From contig JAPLZX010000011.1 of assembly GCA_026394815.1 (NCBI GenBank), forward strand, positions 20,177-59,102: DNA of 38,926 bases, written 5' to 3'. Position 1 is the first letter of the stretch, and every line of letters starts with the position of its first letter. Below, piece after piece: positions 1 to 8,862 of this stretch. Origin of the DNA: Candidatus Zambryskiibacteriota bacterium. GTDB lineage: Bacteria > Patescibacteriota > Minisyncoccia > Phycocordibacterales > DATDWN01. The position numbers were made by a program, and so were the translations under genes. The notes beneath the pieces were generated by a model. It had not been told where the DNA came from and searched no databases. It saw nothing but the letters and a program-made list of their open reading frames with translations.

Positions 1-255
1 AGTGATGAGAAAAAAGATAAAACAACAAAGAAAGTAAACAAAATAAATATTCAGCGCTATAAAGGTCTTGGAGAAATGAACTCGGAGGAACTTTGGGAAA
101 CTACAATGGACCCTGCAAGACGAATTCTGAAACAAGTTATTGTGGAAGATGGTGTATCTGCTGATAAAGTGTTTGATGTTTTGATGGGAACAGATGTACC
201 GGCTAGAAAAAGTTTTATACAGTCAAATGCAACGAAAGCAACATTGGATATTTAA
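1..255 (+). CDS. gyrB: DNA gyrase subunit B, C-terminal fragment (truncated by window start)
   Basis: Frame 1 reads ...[70 protein letters not shown], the canonical GyrB C-terminal motif. Confidence 0.93.
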   Translation, partial: SDEKKDKTTKKVNKINIQRYKGLGEMNSEELWETTMDPARRILKQVIVEDGVSADKVFDVLMGTDVPARKSFIQSNATKATLDI

Positions 256-275
256 ACAAAATTTCTTAAATTACG

Positions 276-302
276 AAAAACCGCTTAGTTAAACGGTTTT
301 TT
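276..302. terminator. Bidirectional intrinsic terminator between gyrB (+) and pspC-like (-)
   Basis: AAAAACCG-cttagttaaa-CGGTTTTTT hairpin with T/A tracts on both sides. Confidence 0.8.
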
Positions 303-525
303 CAGATTCTGTGTGTTCCATATGATGAACAAGAGGTTTTTTGGGCACAATTAGTACAGCGATAATGTATCCGATGACAGCTGGCATTAATCCTGTCAGA
401 ACTGCTATCAAAATATAGAGAAGTCGTAGAATGGTTGGGTCCATATCAAAATATTCAGCTATACCACCAATAACTCCTGCAAAGACTTTATCAATATCAC
501 TTTTATATAATCTTTTTTTAGTCAT
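289..525 (-). CDS. PspC-domain membrane protein
   Basis: MTKKRLYKSDIDKVFAGVIGGIAEYFDMDPTILRLLYILIAVLTG... PspC signature; likely ATG at 525 rather than the ORF-track start at 606. Confidence 0.82.
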   Translation of the reverse strand: MTKKRLYKSDIDKVFAGVIGGIAEYFDMDPTILRLLYILIAVLTGLMPAVIGYIIAVLIVPKKPLVHHMEHTESEKTV

Positions 526-526
526 A

Positions 527-2269
527 TTATTTCTTATTTTTAATTTCTTCCGAAAATTTTGAAACAAGTTCCTCTTTGGAAATTTGCCCAACCTGTCCGG
601 CATCACGAGATTCTAAAGTAACTTTATCAGCTTCTACTTCTTTATCTCCGATTACAATCCAGTATGGTATTTTTTGATTTTTTGCATCACGAACTTTTCC
701 ACCAAGATTTTTATCCTCATTATCCAATTCCGCTCTGATATTATTTTCTTTTAATAAATCAAAAATTTTCTTTGCATATTCATTATGATTTGTGCGAACA
801 GGAATGACTTTGACTTGCACGGGAGAAAGCCAAAGAGGGAAGTTACCGGAATAATTTTCTATCAAAATCATGATAAATCTTTCAGGAGAACCTATTATTG
901 CTCTATGTAACATTACCGGTCTTTTTTCTTTACCATCTTTATCCGTATATTTCAAATCAAATCTTTCTGGCATAACGAAATCAATTTGAACGGTAGATAA
1001 TTGCCACTCTCTACCAATTGCATCAGTAACCAACAAATCCATTTTTGGTGCATAAAAAGCCGCTTCACCAGGTCCGTCAAAGTATTCTATTTTATGACGC
1101 TTCATAATATCTTCGGCCCATTTCTCAACTCTATCCCAAGTTTTTGGGTCGCCAAGATAACTATCAATTTTTTTAGGGTCTCTGGTGGATAATCTGTATC
1201 TATATTTAAATCCAAAAGTGGCCATCACTTTTTTAGTCATATCTAGAGCCACATCTACTTCTTGGTCAATTTGGTCTTCTCGGCAGAATATATGACAATC
1301 ATCCTGAGAAAAAGAACGAACTCTAGCTAAACCACTTAATTCTCCCGGTCTTTCATCTCTATAAAGCATAGCAAAATCTGTATATCTCAAAGGTAAATCT
1401 CTATAACTTCTTGGTTGGCTTGCGTAAATTTGTGTGTGTTGAGGACAATTCATTGGTTTCAAAAAGAATTCTTCATCAGAATAATTTGAAACGACTTTAA
1501 ACATATCGTCCTTATATTTATTATAATGTCCAGAAATTTTAAACAGTTCGGCCTTTGCAATTTGTGGAGTCCACACCTGAGTGTAATTCTCTTTTGTTTG
1601 TAGCTCTTCTATATATTCGTTCAGCAATCTACGAATTAAAGTTCCTCTGGGAGTATATAAAGGCAAACCACTTCCAATGTAATCAGAAAATGTAAACAAA
1701 TCTAATTCTTTACCCAATTTTCTATGGTCTCTTTTTTTAGCTTCTTCTTGTTGTAAAATATACGCATCTAAATCTTTCTTTGATTCAAAAGCTAAACCAT
1801 AAATACGAGTGAGCATTTTATTTTTCTCATCTCCTCGCCAATATGCTCCAGCTATTCTGTCTAGTTTCCACGAGCCCGCAGGAATCTTGCTCATATCATC
1901 AATATGTCCACCGCGACACAAATCAACAAAATCACCGGATTTTTGTGTGGTTATTTGTTCATTTCTTTCGTTTATTTCTTTAATTAGTTCAAGTTTGTAA
2001 GGATTTCCGGCAAATAATTTCTTTGCCTCTTCAAATGATAGGTCGGATTTTTCAAAACCCTTCCAGGATTTTGCTGTTTCTCGCATTTTCTTTTCTATCT
2101 TTTGAAAATCTTTTTCAGAAACTGGTTTTTTGAATTCAAAATCATAATAAAAACCAGTGTCTATAGCTGGTCCGAGTGTTACCAATGTATCTGGATACAA
2201 ATCCAAAACAGCCGATGCTAGTAGGTGAGCCAGTGAATGACGAATTTTACCCAAATTTTCTTTTTCCAT
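527..2269 (-). CDS. thrS: Threonyl-tRNA synthetase, lacking the N-terminal TGS domain
   Basis: Starts directly at the SAD domain (IRHSLAHLLA); class II motifs LKPMNCPQHTQIY, YRDERPGELSGLARVRSFSQDD and C-terminal anticodon-binding domain. Confidence 0.95.
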   Translation of the reverse strand: MEKENLGKIRHSLAHLLASAVLDLYPDTLVTLGPAIDTGFYYDFEFKKPVSEKDFQKIEKKMRETAKSWKGFEKSDLSFEEAKKLFAGNPYKLELIKEINERNEQITTQKSGDFVDLCRGGHIDDMSKIPAGSWKLDRIAGAYWRGDEKNKMLTRIYGLAFESKKDLDAYILQQEEAKKRDHRKLGKELDLFTFSDYIGSGLPLYTPRGTLIRRLLNEYIEELQTKENYTQVWTPQIAKAELFKISGHYNKYKDDMFKVVSNYSDEEFFLKPMNCPQHTQIYASQPRSYRDLPLRYTDFAMLYRDERPGELSGLARVRSFSQDDCHIFCREDQIDQEVDVALDMTKKVMATFGFKYRYRLSTRDPKKIDSYLGDPKTWDRVEKWAEDIMKRHKIEYFDGPGEAAFYAPKMDLLVTDAIGREWQLSTVQIDFVMPERFDLKYTDKDGKEKRPVMLHRAIIGSPERFIMILIENYSGNFPLWLSPVQVKVIPVRTNHNEYAKKIFDLLKENNIRAELDNEDKNLGGKVRDAKNQKIPYWIVIGDKEVEADKVTLESRDAGQVGQISKEELVSKFSEEIKNKK

Positions 2270-2319
2270 GATTCTTATAGCATATCATTTTTTATATGAT
2301 TTTGTATATTTTGATTACA

Positions 2320-2348
2320 TTGACAAATTGTTTTGTGTCTATTATAAA
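2320..2348 (+). promoter_or_regulatory. Promoter of island ORF A
   Basis: TTGACA - 17 nt - TATAAA. Confidence 0.7.
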
Positions 2349-2414
2349 TATACTTAGAAAAGGTAACAGAAGTCGGCTCGTTTCGAGTCAACTGTTTCTT
2401 TGGGAGATGAAACC

Positions 2415-2630
2415 ATGTCTAACAACCCAGCTGTTGATGGAAGAACTTTCCTAGACGAAGACTGGTTCAACAGAAACGCGAAGGTGGGTTGCCAGACCTG
2501 CAAAGGAGAGGGACTGATGGTGTGGCGTTCCTCTTTTGGTGGCCTTGTTGTTTGGACTCCATGTATTGAGTGTTTCCCGGGGAACGAACAAGCCATAGAA
2601 GTGTCAAAGAGGTCCCATGTTACCAAGTGA
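2415..2630 (+). CDS. Small CxxC...CxxC putative zinc-binding protein of unknown function (island A)
   Basis: ATG at 2415 after GGGAGATGAAACC; CQTCKGEG...CIECFPG; GC-richer than flanks; own promoter and terminator. Confidence 0.6.
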   Translation: MSNNPAVDGRTFLDEDWFNRNAKVGCQTCKGEGLMVWRSSFGGLVVWTPCIECFPGNEQAIEVSKRSHVTK

Positions 2631-2650
2631 CGGGGAATTGTACACGAGAA

Positions 2651-2683
2651 GGGGCTGGACACAGCGAAGACCAGCTCCTTTTT
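2651..2683 (+). terminator. Intrinsic terminator of island A, abutting the dnaE stop codon
   Basis: GGGGCTGG-acacagcgaaga-CCAGCTCC-TTTTTC. Confidence 0.8.
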
Positions 2684-5600
2684 CATTCCATCGGTTTAAC
2701 CTTATCAATCAAAATACTTTTACCTCCGTTTCTGGTGGAGAAGGTCCCTTTAATAACAATACAACTTTCAGGGATTAAAATATCTTGAAATTCCTCAAAT
2801 ATTTTTGGAAAAGCTACAACTTCAATTGAGTCTGATAAATCCGTTAATTTGAAGAAAATCATTTTATCTCCATTTTTTGTCATCACACTTCGGACTTCTT
2901 CAACAATTCCGCCAACAACCACAGCTTCTCTTTCTTTAGATTTTTCTTTTATTTTTTTGATATTTGTTTCTTTGTTTTCAAGTTTGTGTTTGAAACTATC
3001 CAAAGGATGTCCGGAAATATAAAGGCCAAGAAGCTCTTTCTCCCAAAGTAATTTATCGGTTGGATTTGTTTTTGGTGCTAACTCTAATTTTATATCGCTC
3101 GTTTGATTTTTATCAACCATCCCTAAAAATAGGGAATCTTGATCACTCTCTTTATTTCTTTCTTCCTTATTAAATGTTAATAATCTATCAAGGTTATATA
3201 AAAGTTCTGCTCTATCTCCAAAAAAATCCATAGCACCTGTTTTTATTAGTGATTCCAAAGATTTCTTATTCAGATTTTTGTCTTTTATGCGACGGAGAAA
3301 ATCAGAAAGAGATATAAATTTTCCATTCAATTTTCTTTCAGTGATGATAGAAGAAGCTATACCTTCACCAAAATTTTTAATAGTTGTTAGTCCAAAACGT
3401 ATTGCATCAAGATTTTCACCTGCTCCATTTTTAATCATCCCAAATCCTTCGAATGACTCATTTACATCTGGAGGAAGTACTGGAATTCCCATACGTTTAC
3501 ATTCACCAATAATTTCAGCAATTTTTTCTATGTCTCCTGATTCTGCGGTAAGTACAGCAGACATGTATATGGCAGGGAAGTTCGCTTTCATGTATGCAGT
3601 TTGATAGGCTACTTTTCCATAACTAGCTGCCTGAAATGGTTCAAATAAATCCCAAAGTTCTTCTGATTTTTTCTCCGACATACCACCATGTTTTTGACAC
3701 CCTTCCACGAATTTAACGTGCTGTTTAGCCATTTCTTCGCGAATTTTCTTTCCCACCGCTTTGCGGAATTTGTCTACTTCGCCCCATGTGTACCCGGCAA
3801 CTTCTATAGCAGTCATCATTAGATCATCTTGATATACAAGCACACCAAACGTACGGTCTAGAAAATCTTTCATTTTTGGGTGAAGATATATAACTGGTTT
3901 TTTACCATGTTTTCTAGCAATATATTCTTGTATATTATTTATCGGTCCTGGACGATATAAAGCCACCATAACATTGATGTCATATATATTAGTCGGTTTA
4001 AGTTCCATTAAAGCCCGTGTCATACCATCACCGTTTAGTTGGAATAATCCAATGGTTTCTCCTAGTGCCAACATTTTAAAAGTTTTTTTATCATCTATGG
4101 GAACATTTTCAATATCTATTTCTATGTTTTCTATTTTCTTAACTCTTTTTACGGCATCAGCTAAAATGGAAAGATTTCTTATACCAAGAAAATCAAATTT
4201 CAAAAGACCAACACCGTCTTCTCCTACCGAATGCATATCATATTGGGTGATTATTTTATTGTCACCTTTTGTATCATATTGAAGTGGCACATATTCAGTA
4301 AGAGGTGTTGGGGAAATAACAACTCCAGCTGCATGCACGGAAATATGTCTTGCACAACCTTCTATCTTTTTTGCCATATCAATTATTTTTTTTACATCTA
4401 CATCTATTTCATACATAGTTTTCAATTCTGGAGTTTCTTTCACAGCTCTTTCTATTGTCATAGGGAAACCTTGGGCGCCCATTGGTATAAGTTTGGCAAC
4501 AGAATCACCGACACCATATGGAAAACCAAGAGCACGAGTGACATCACGCACTGCACCTCGTGCCGCCATAGTACCAAAAGTTCCTATTTGAGCTACTTTA
4601 TCTACTCCATATTTTTGACGAACATAATCAATCATTTCATCTCTTCTATTATCAGCAAAGTCCATGTCTATATCTGGTGCAGACGGTCTTTCTGGATTAA
4701 GAAAACGTTCAAAAGGAAGTTTGTAAAGAATTGGGTCTACATTTGTAATACCAGATAAATATGTTACAAGAGAACCAGCCACCGATCCTCTAATGGTTGT
4801 TAAAATTCCATGTTCATGTGCATAGTGTAATAAATCAGATACAACTAAAAAATATGAAGCATATCCCTTGTCCTTAATAATTTTTAATTCATATTCCATT
4901 CGCTCAATTATTTCTGGAGTTTTTTTGAGTCCTCGTTTTTTAATACCTTCTTCAGTAATACGACGCAGCTCATCGTCATAGGACAAACCACTTTTTACCA
5001 CATAGTTGGGTAAAAACCACTTGCCGATAGATATTTCCAAATTACATCTGTCAGCAATTTTCTCAGTATTTTCTAGAGCATCAGGTAAATTTTTAAAATA
5101 TTTTTCCGCTTGTTCTTGATTTATAAAAGAAAAATCATCATCTCCTTCCTCAATTTTTTCATCGTTTTGATTTTGAACAGCAAGTAATGTATCGCGAGCA
5201 ACACGATCTTCTTTATTTATATAATAAACATCATGGCAAGCGACAAGAGGTGTATTTGTCTGGGTTGCGAACTCAACCATTTTTTTCATATTTTCTTCGT
5301 GACCTTTCATTTCTGGATGATGTGTTATTTCTAGAAAAAAATTTGGTTTTTCAGAATTACCATCAAATGTTTTTTTATACCAACTCAACCTTTCCATAGC
5401 TTGTTCGGTATTGGCAAGTTGGAGTGATTTCAAAATATCATTTGAAAAAGATGGAGCGATAGCAATAAGTCCTTCGTGGTATTTCTCCAGAAGTTCACGG
5501 TCAATTCGGGGTTTATAATAAAATCCTTCCAAATGAGCGAAGGTAACAAGTTTGATTAAATTTTTGTAACCAATCTCATTTTCTGCCAGAAGCACTAATC

Positions 5601-5865
5601 GATAGCGTTCTTTGTCGACACCTGTTTGTTTATCAAATCGTGAACGATAGGCGACATAGGCATCTATACCTATAATTGGTTTGATGTCTTTTTTTCTACA
5701 GGTTTTATAAAACTCAATTGCTCCGTATAGATTGCAGTTATCAGTTAAAGCCAGGGCATTCATATTATTTTTTTTTGCTTCAGCAACCAATGCATCAATT
5801 TTAGGCAAAGCGTTTAGTAGTGAATAGTGAGAGTGAGTATGGAGATGTACGTATTTAGATGACAT
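2683..5865 (-). CDS. dnaE: DNA polymerase III subunit alpha
   Basis: PHP domain start YVHLHTHSHYSLLNALPKIDALV; PDIDMDFADNRRDEMIDYVRQKYG; YQDDLMMTAIEVAGYTWGEVDKFRKAVGKK. Confidence 0.97.
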   Translation of the reverse strand: MSSKYVHLHTHSHYSLLNALPKIDALVAEAKKNNMNALALTDNCNLYGAIEFYKTCRKKDIKPIIGIDAYVAYRSRFDKQTGVDKERYRLVLLAENEIGYKNLIKLVTFAHLEGFYYKPRIDRELLEKYHEGLIAIAPSFSNDILKSLQLANTEQAMERLSWYKKTFDGNSEKPNFFLEITHHPEMKGHEENMKKMVEFATQTNTPLVACHDVYYINKEDRVARDTLLAVQNQNDEKIEEGDDDFSFINQEQAEKYFKNLPDALENTEKIADRCNLEISIGKWFLPNYVVKSGLSYDDELRRITEEGIKKRGLKKTPEIIERMEYELKIIKDKGYASYFLVVSDLLHYAHEHGILTTIRGSVAGSLVTYLSGITNVDPILYKLPFERFLNPERPSAPDIDMDFADNRRDEMIDYVRQKYGVDKVAQIGTFGTMAARGAVRDVTRALGFPYGVGDSVAKLIPMGAQGFPMTIERAVKETPELKTMYEIDVDVKKIIDMAKKIEGCARHISVHAAGVVISPTPLTEYVPLQYDTKGDNKIITQYDMHSVGEDGVGLLKFDFLGIRNLSILADAVKRVKKIENIEIDIENVPIDDKKTFKMLALGETIGLFQLNGDGMTRALMELKPTNIYDINVMVALYRPGPINNIQEYIARKHGKKPVIYLHPKMKDFLDRTFGVLVYQDDLMMTAIEVAGYTWGEVDKFRKAVGKKIREEMAKQHVKFVEGCQKHGGMSEKKSEELWDLFEPFQAASYGKVAYQTAYMKANFPAIYMSAVLTAESGDIEKIAEIIGECKRMGIPVLPPDVNESFEGFGMIKNGAGENLDAIRFGLTTIKNFGEGIASSIITERKLNGKFISLSDFLRRIKDKNLNKKSLESLIKTGAMDFFGDRAELLYNLDRLLTFNKEERNKESDQDSLFLGMVDKNQTSDIKLELAPKTNPTDKLLWEKELLGLYISGHPLDSFKHKLENKETNIKKIKEKSKEREAVVVGGIVEEVRSVMTKNGDKMIFFKLTDLSDSIEVVAFPKIFEEFQDILIPESCIVIKGTFSTRNGGKSILIDKVKPME

Positions 5866-5907
5866 ATTTTACATTATAACATGTCATATGATGGCGCAGG
5901 GAGGGGG

Positions 5908-5936
5908 TTGATATTAAGTAGATTTAGTGGTACTAT
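5908..5936 (+). promoter_or_regulatory. Promoter of island ORF B
   Basis: TTGATA - 17 nt - TACTAT. Confidence 0.65.
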
Positions 5937-5955
5937 GCTAAAGGAGGTGAGTTCA

Positions 5956-6192
5956 ATGAGTCAACTATCACGTTTGGTAGTTGGGAGGAAATCAGGAGTT
6001 CCTCTCGATGAGCTGGAGGCTGAGTTTTTGGTCTGGATTCAGAGAATTTTGGACCAAGGCGACCACAACTCGGCGGACAAAATTCTCCTGTATAACGCCG
6101 TGCTCCTGGTACGTGAATGTGTCGACCTTCGCAAGAAGGCTGAACCAATCACAGTGCTCGATCCCACCACCGGGGAATTCAAAAAGTGGTGA
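5956..6192 (+). CDS. Small hypothetical protein (island B)
   Basis: Perfect SD AAGGAGGTGAGTTCA-ATG; MSQLSRLVVGRKSGVPLDELEAEFLVWIQRILDQGDHNSADKILLYNAVLLVRECVDLRKKAEPITVLDPTTGEFKKW; GC-rich relative to flanks. Confidence 0.72.
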   Translation: MSQLSRLVVGRKSGVPLDELEAEFLVWIQRILDQGDHNSADKILLYNAVLLVRECVDLRKKAEPITVLDPTTGEFKKW

Positions 6193-6220
6193 TGGTTGGA
6201 TTCGAATCACGGTTCTTTGG

Positions 6221-6255
6221 AGGGCTGTTTGCGCGCACGCGCCGACAGCTCTTTT
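6221..6255 (+). terminator. Intrinsic terminator of island B
   Basis: AGGGCTGT...gcgcgcacgcgc...ACAGCTCTTTT. Confidence 0.75.
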
Positions 6256-6275
6256 CGTATGTTAGAATTATTTAT

Positions 6276-6896
6276 ATGAAATATATTGTCGGAATTGATG
6301 AGGTGGGGCGTGGCCCTTTAGCTGGACCAGTGACTATTTGTGTTATTGCTTGTGATATAAAACTATACACAAAATTAAAAAAAAATAGACAGTTACCCCC
6401 ACTTGGAAAAGATAGTAAAAAACTCTCTCAATTTAATCGCCAAAAATACGCAAGAACCCTAAAAGCAATTATCCAAGGTCTGCCCTTGGATAAGAAATAC
6501 ATAGGCCTAGCCTATGTAGTGGTAAATGTTTCAAATAAAATTATTGATGAGAAAGGAATTTCTTTTGCTATAAAAAAAGCTATAAGCCAGGGAATTAAAA
6601 AATTAAGATTAAATCCTAAAAATTGTCAAATATTACTTGATGGTGGATTAAAGGCACCAAAAGAATTCAAAAAACAAAAAACAATAATAAAAGGAGATGA
6701 AAGGGAAAAAATTATTGCTTGGGCATCTATACTGGCAAAAGTAACGCGAGACGCTCTAATGTGTCGGCTGGCCAAAAAATATTCACAGTATGGATTTGAA
6801 ATTCATAAAGGTTATGGAACTCTAAATCATCGAAAATATATAAAAAAATATGGTTTATCAAATATTCACCGAAAGAGTTTTTGTAGAAATATTTGA
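6276..6896 (+). CDS. rnhB: Ribonuclease HII
   Basis: MKYIVGIDEVGRGPLAGPVTICVIACD; LLDGGLKAPKEFK; GDEREKIIAWASILAKVTRD; start moved from the ORF-track 6186 to 6276. Confidence 0.93.
   Translation: MKYIVGIDEVGRGPLAGPVTICVIACDIKLYTKLKKNRQLPPLGKDSKKLSQFNRQKYARTLKAIIQGLPLDKKYIGLAYVVVNVSNKIIDEKGISFAIKKAISQGIKKLRLNPKNCQILLDGGLKAPKEFKKQKTIIKGDEREKIIAWASILAKVTRDALMCRLAKKYSQYGFEIHKGYGTLNHRKYIKKYGLSNIHRKSFCRNI
6469..6517. repeat. Two adjacent perfect hairpins inside the rnhB coding region
   Basis: TTATCCAAGG-tctgc-CCTTGGATAA (10 bp) followed by ACATAGGC-cta-GCCTATGT (8 bp). Confidence 0.75.
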
Positions 6897-6930
6897 TTTT
6901 TTCAAAGCTTTAATGTAATGTATTCACATT

Positions 6931-7155
6931 ATGGTTGTACGAATGCGTAGCACAAAAAGTCACCGAAACCACAGACGATCTCACGATGGTCTGTCTAATC
7001 CTGCTGTCACTTTGGACAAAAATACAAATGTTCCACATTTGCGTCACAGAGCGTCTCTTGTTACCGGTCAATATAAAGGCCGAGTGGTGATTGACATGCA
7101 GGCAAAGATTGCAAAACGCGCAAAAAAGGAGAAAGAAACAAAGAAAAATTCGTAG
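6931..7155 (+). CDS. rpmF: 50S ribosomal protein L32
   Basis: RSTKSHRNHRRSHDGLSNPAVTLDKNTNVPHLRHRASLVTGQYKGRVVID. Confidence 0.85.
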   Translation: MVVRMRSTKSHRNHRRSHDGLSNPAVTLDKNTNVPHLRHRASLVTGQYKGRVVIDMQAKIAKRAKKEKETKKNS

Positions 7156-7171
7156 TTCTCAAATTGTTTCA

Positions 7172-7200
7172 TTGATAATTAAAATATTGGTTGCTATAAT
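7172..7200 (+). promoter_or_regulatory. Promoter of nusB-nudix / rnc operon
   Basis: TTGATA - 17 nt - TATAAT, extended -10 (TGC TATAAT). Confidence 0.75.
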
Positions 7201-7222
7201 AACAATGAAGTTATTTTAAAAT

Positions 7223-8116
7223 ATGGCAAACAGGCACCTTTCCAGATCAATAGTTTTGCAAACACTTTTTGAGTGGGATTTTAGTTCTAAAAATTCCAAA
7301 GAAATTATAGAAATTTTTAAGCGTAATTTGAGAGAATTTGCTCCGGGCCACGGAGATTTTTCTTTTATGGTGAACTTACTCAATGGTATTTTAGAAAAAC
7401 AAAAAGATATTGATTTAATTATAGAAAAAGCCGCTCCGGATTGGCCAATAGATAAGATAAGTATTATAGACAGAAATATTCTGCGCATAGGACTTTTTGA
7501 ACTCCTTTTTTCTGACAGAGGAGAAGTTCCTCCGAAAGTTGCAATAAATGAAGCCATAGAATTGTCCAAGGCCTTTGGTGGAGAAACTTCCAGTAAATTT
7601 GTCAATGGAGTTTTGGGGGCTGTTTACAAAGAACTTGGTGAACCCGGCAAAGAAGAAACCTCAAAAGACAAAAGAAAAGCCCAAATGCCTGCAAATGTAC
7701 CGATACAATATCTTGGCGGAGCTGTCGTCTATGCGCGAGATAAAAAAGATATTTATTTAGCTCTTGTTCATGATGTATTTGGTCATTGGACTTTATCAAA
7801 AGGAAAAATTGAGCAGAACGAAGATATTAAAACTGGAACTGTTCGTGAAATTAAAGAAGAACTTGGACTCGACATAGTCATTAAAGAAAAACTAGGAGAA
7901 AATGAATATCCCACATATCATCCGGAAAAAGGAAAAATAAAAAAACACGTTACATACTTTTTGGCAGAATCAAAATTTGTGGAAATTACACCAGAAGCCA
8001 AAGGAGGATTAGATGATGCCAAATGGTTTAAATTGGCTGATATAATTGACTTAAATTTCTATAATGATATATTGCCGTTGATAACCAAAGCGATAAACAT
8101 ATTACTAAAAAAATAA
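7223..8116 (+). CDS. nusB: NusB antitermination domain fused to a C-terminal Nudix hydrolase domain
   Basis: N-terminal RSIVLQTLFEWDF...IDRNILRIGLFELLF...PPKVAINEAIELSKAFGGETSSKFVNGVLGAV (NusB); C-terminal Nudix box GKIEQNEDIKTGTVREIKEELGL. Confidence 0.9.
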   Translation: MANRHLSRSIVLQTLFEWDFSSKNSKEIIEIFKRNLREFAPGHGDFSFMVNLLNGILEKQKDIDLIIEKAAPDWPIDKISIIDRNILRIGLFELLFSDRGEVPPKVAINEAIELSKAFGGETSSKFVNGVLGAVYKELGEPGKEETSKDKRKAQMPANVPIQYLGGAVVYARDKKDIYLALVHDVFGHWTLSKGKIEQNEDIKTGTVREIKEELGLDIVIKEKLGENEYPTYHPEKGKIKKHVTYFLAESKFVEITPEAKGGLDDAKWFKLADIIDLNFYNDILPLITKAINILLKK

Positions 8117-8118
8117 CA

Positions 8119-8814
8119 ATGACTACAGATTTCACGGAATTTAAAAAGAATGCAAAACTTACATTTAAAGATGCTGGTCTTTTGACCCAGGCTTTTGTTC
8201 ATCGCTCATATATAAATGAAAACAAACAATCTGGGTTAGCGCACAATGAAAGATTAGAATTTTTGGGAGACGCGGTTTTAGAACTTGTCATTACAGATTA
8301 TTTATATAAAAAATACACAGATAAAGCAGAAGGAGAACTGACTGCCTATAGATCTGCTTTGGTAAATGCTGACACTTGTGCTGGAATTGCTACTGACCTG
8401 GGAATGGATGAGTATCTTTTATTATCAAAAGGTGAAAGCAAAGATGTTGGTCGCGCAAGACAATATATATTGGCAAATGCTCTGGAAGCCCTCATAGGCG
8501 CTGTTTATATTGATCAAGGATATGATTCTGCAAAAGATTTTATTGAAAGAAATTTTGCTCCGAAAATAGAAGATATAATTTCTACAGGAAGTCATGTTGA
8601 CGCAAAGAGTTTGTTTCAAGAAAAAGCCCAAGAGTTTGATGGTGTTACTCCATTTTATAAAACTATTAAAGAAGCTGGTCCCGACCACGAAAAAAAATTT
8701 ACAGTTGGTGTTTATGTTGGGAAAGATTTGGTGGCCACAGGCGAAGGGGAATCAAAACAGGATGCAGAACAGGAGGCTGCCCGTGAGGCTTTGAAAATCA
8801 GAGGGTGGAATTAA
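8119..8814 (+). CDS. rnc: Ribonuclease III
   Basis: NERLEFLGDAVLELVITDYLY; ALEALIGAVYIDQGY; C-terminal dsRBD GEGESKQDAEQEAAREAL. Confidence 0.95.
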   Translation: MTTDFTEFKKNAKLTFKDAGLLTQAFVHRSYINENKQSGLAHNERLEFLGDAVLELVITDYLYKKYTDKAEGELTAYRSALVNADTCAGIATDLGMDEYLLLSKGESKDVGRARQYILANALEALIGAVYIDQGYDSAKDFIERNFAPKIEDIISTGSHVDAKSLFQEKAQEFDGVTPFYKTIKEAGPDHEKKFTVGVYVGKDLVATGEGESKQDAEQEAAREALKIRGWN

Positions 8815-8862
8815 TTAAAAATTTTTCTTTTATTCAAATATTTTTGATATACTAATATCGAT

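Noticed and set aside
2354-2686. 110-aa minus-strand ORF
   Set aside because: Opposite strand of island A; no SD or promoter, whereas the plus strand has promoter, SD-like sequence, CxxC motifs and terminator
4231-4758. 175-aa plus-strand ORF
   Set aside because: Antisense to conserved dnaE coding sequence, low-complexity composition; shadow ORF
6190-6215. T-arm-like TTGGATTCGAATCACGG suggesting a tRNA
   Set aside because: No acceptor stem, anticodon arm or D-arm can be assembled around it; it overlaps the end of island B
5933-6265. Alternative ORFs overlapping island B (5933-6148 -, 5981-6265 +, 5992-6210 -)
   Set aside because: Only the 5956-6192 frame has an SD-preceded ATG and ends just before the terminator
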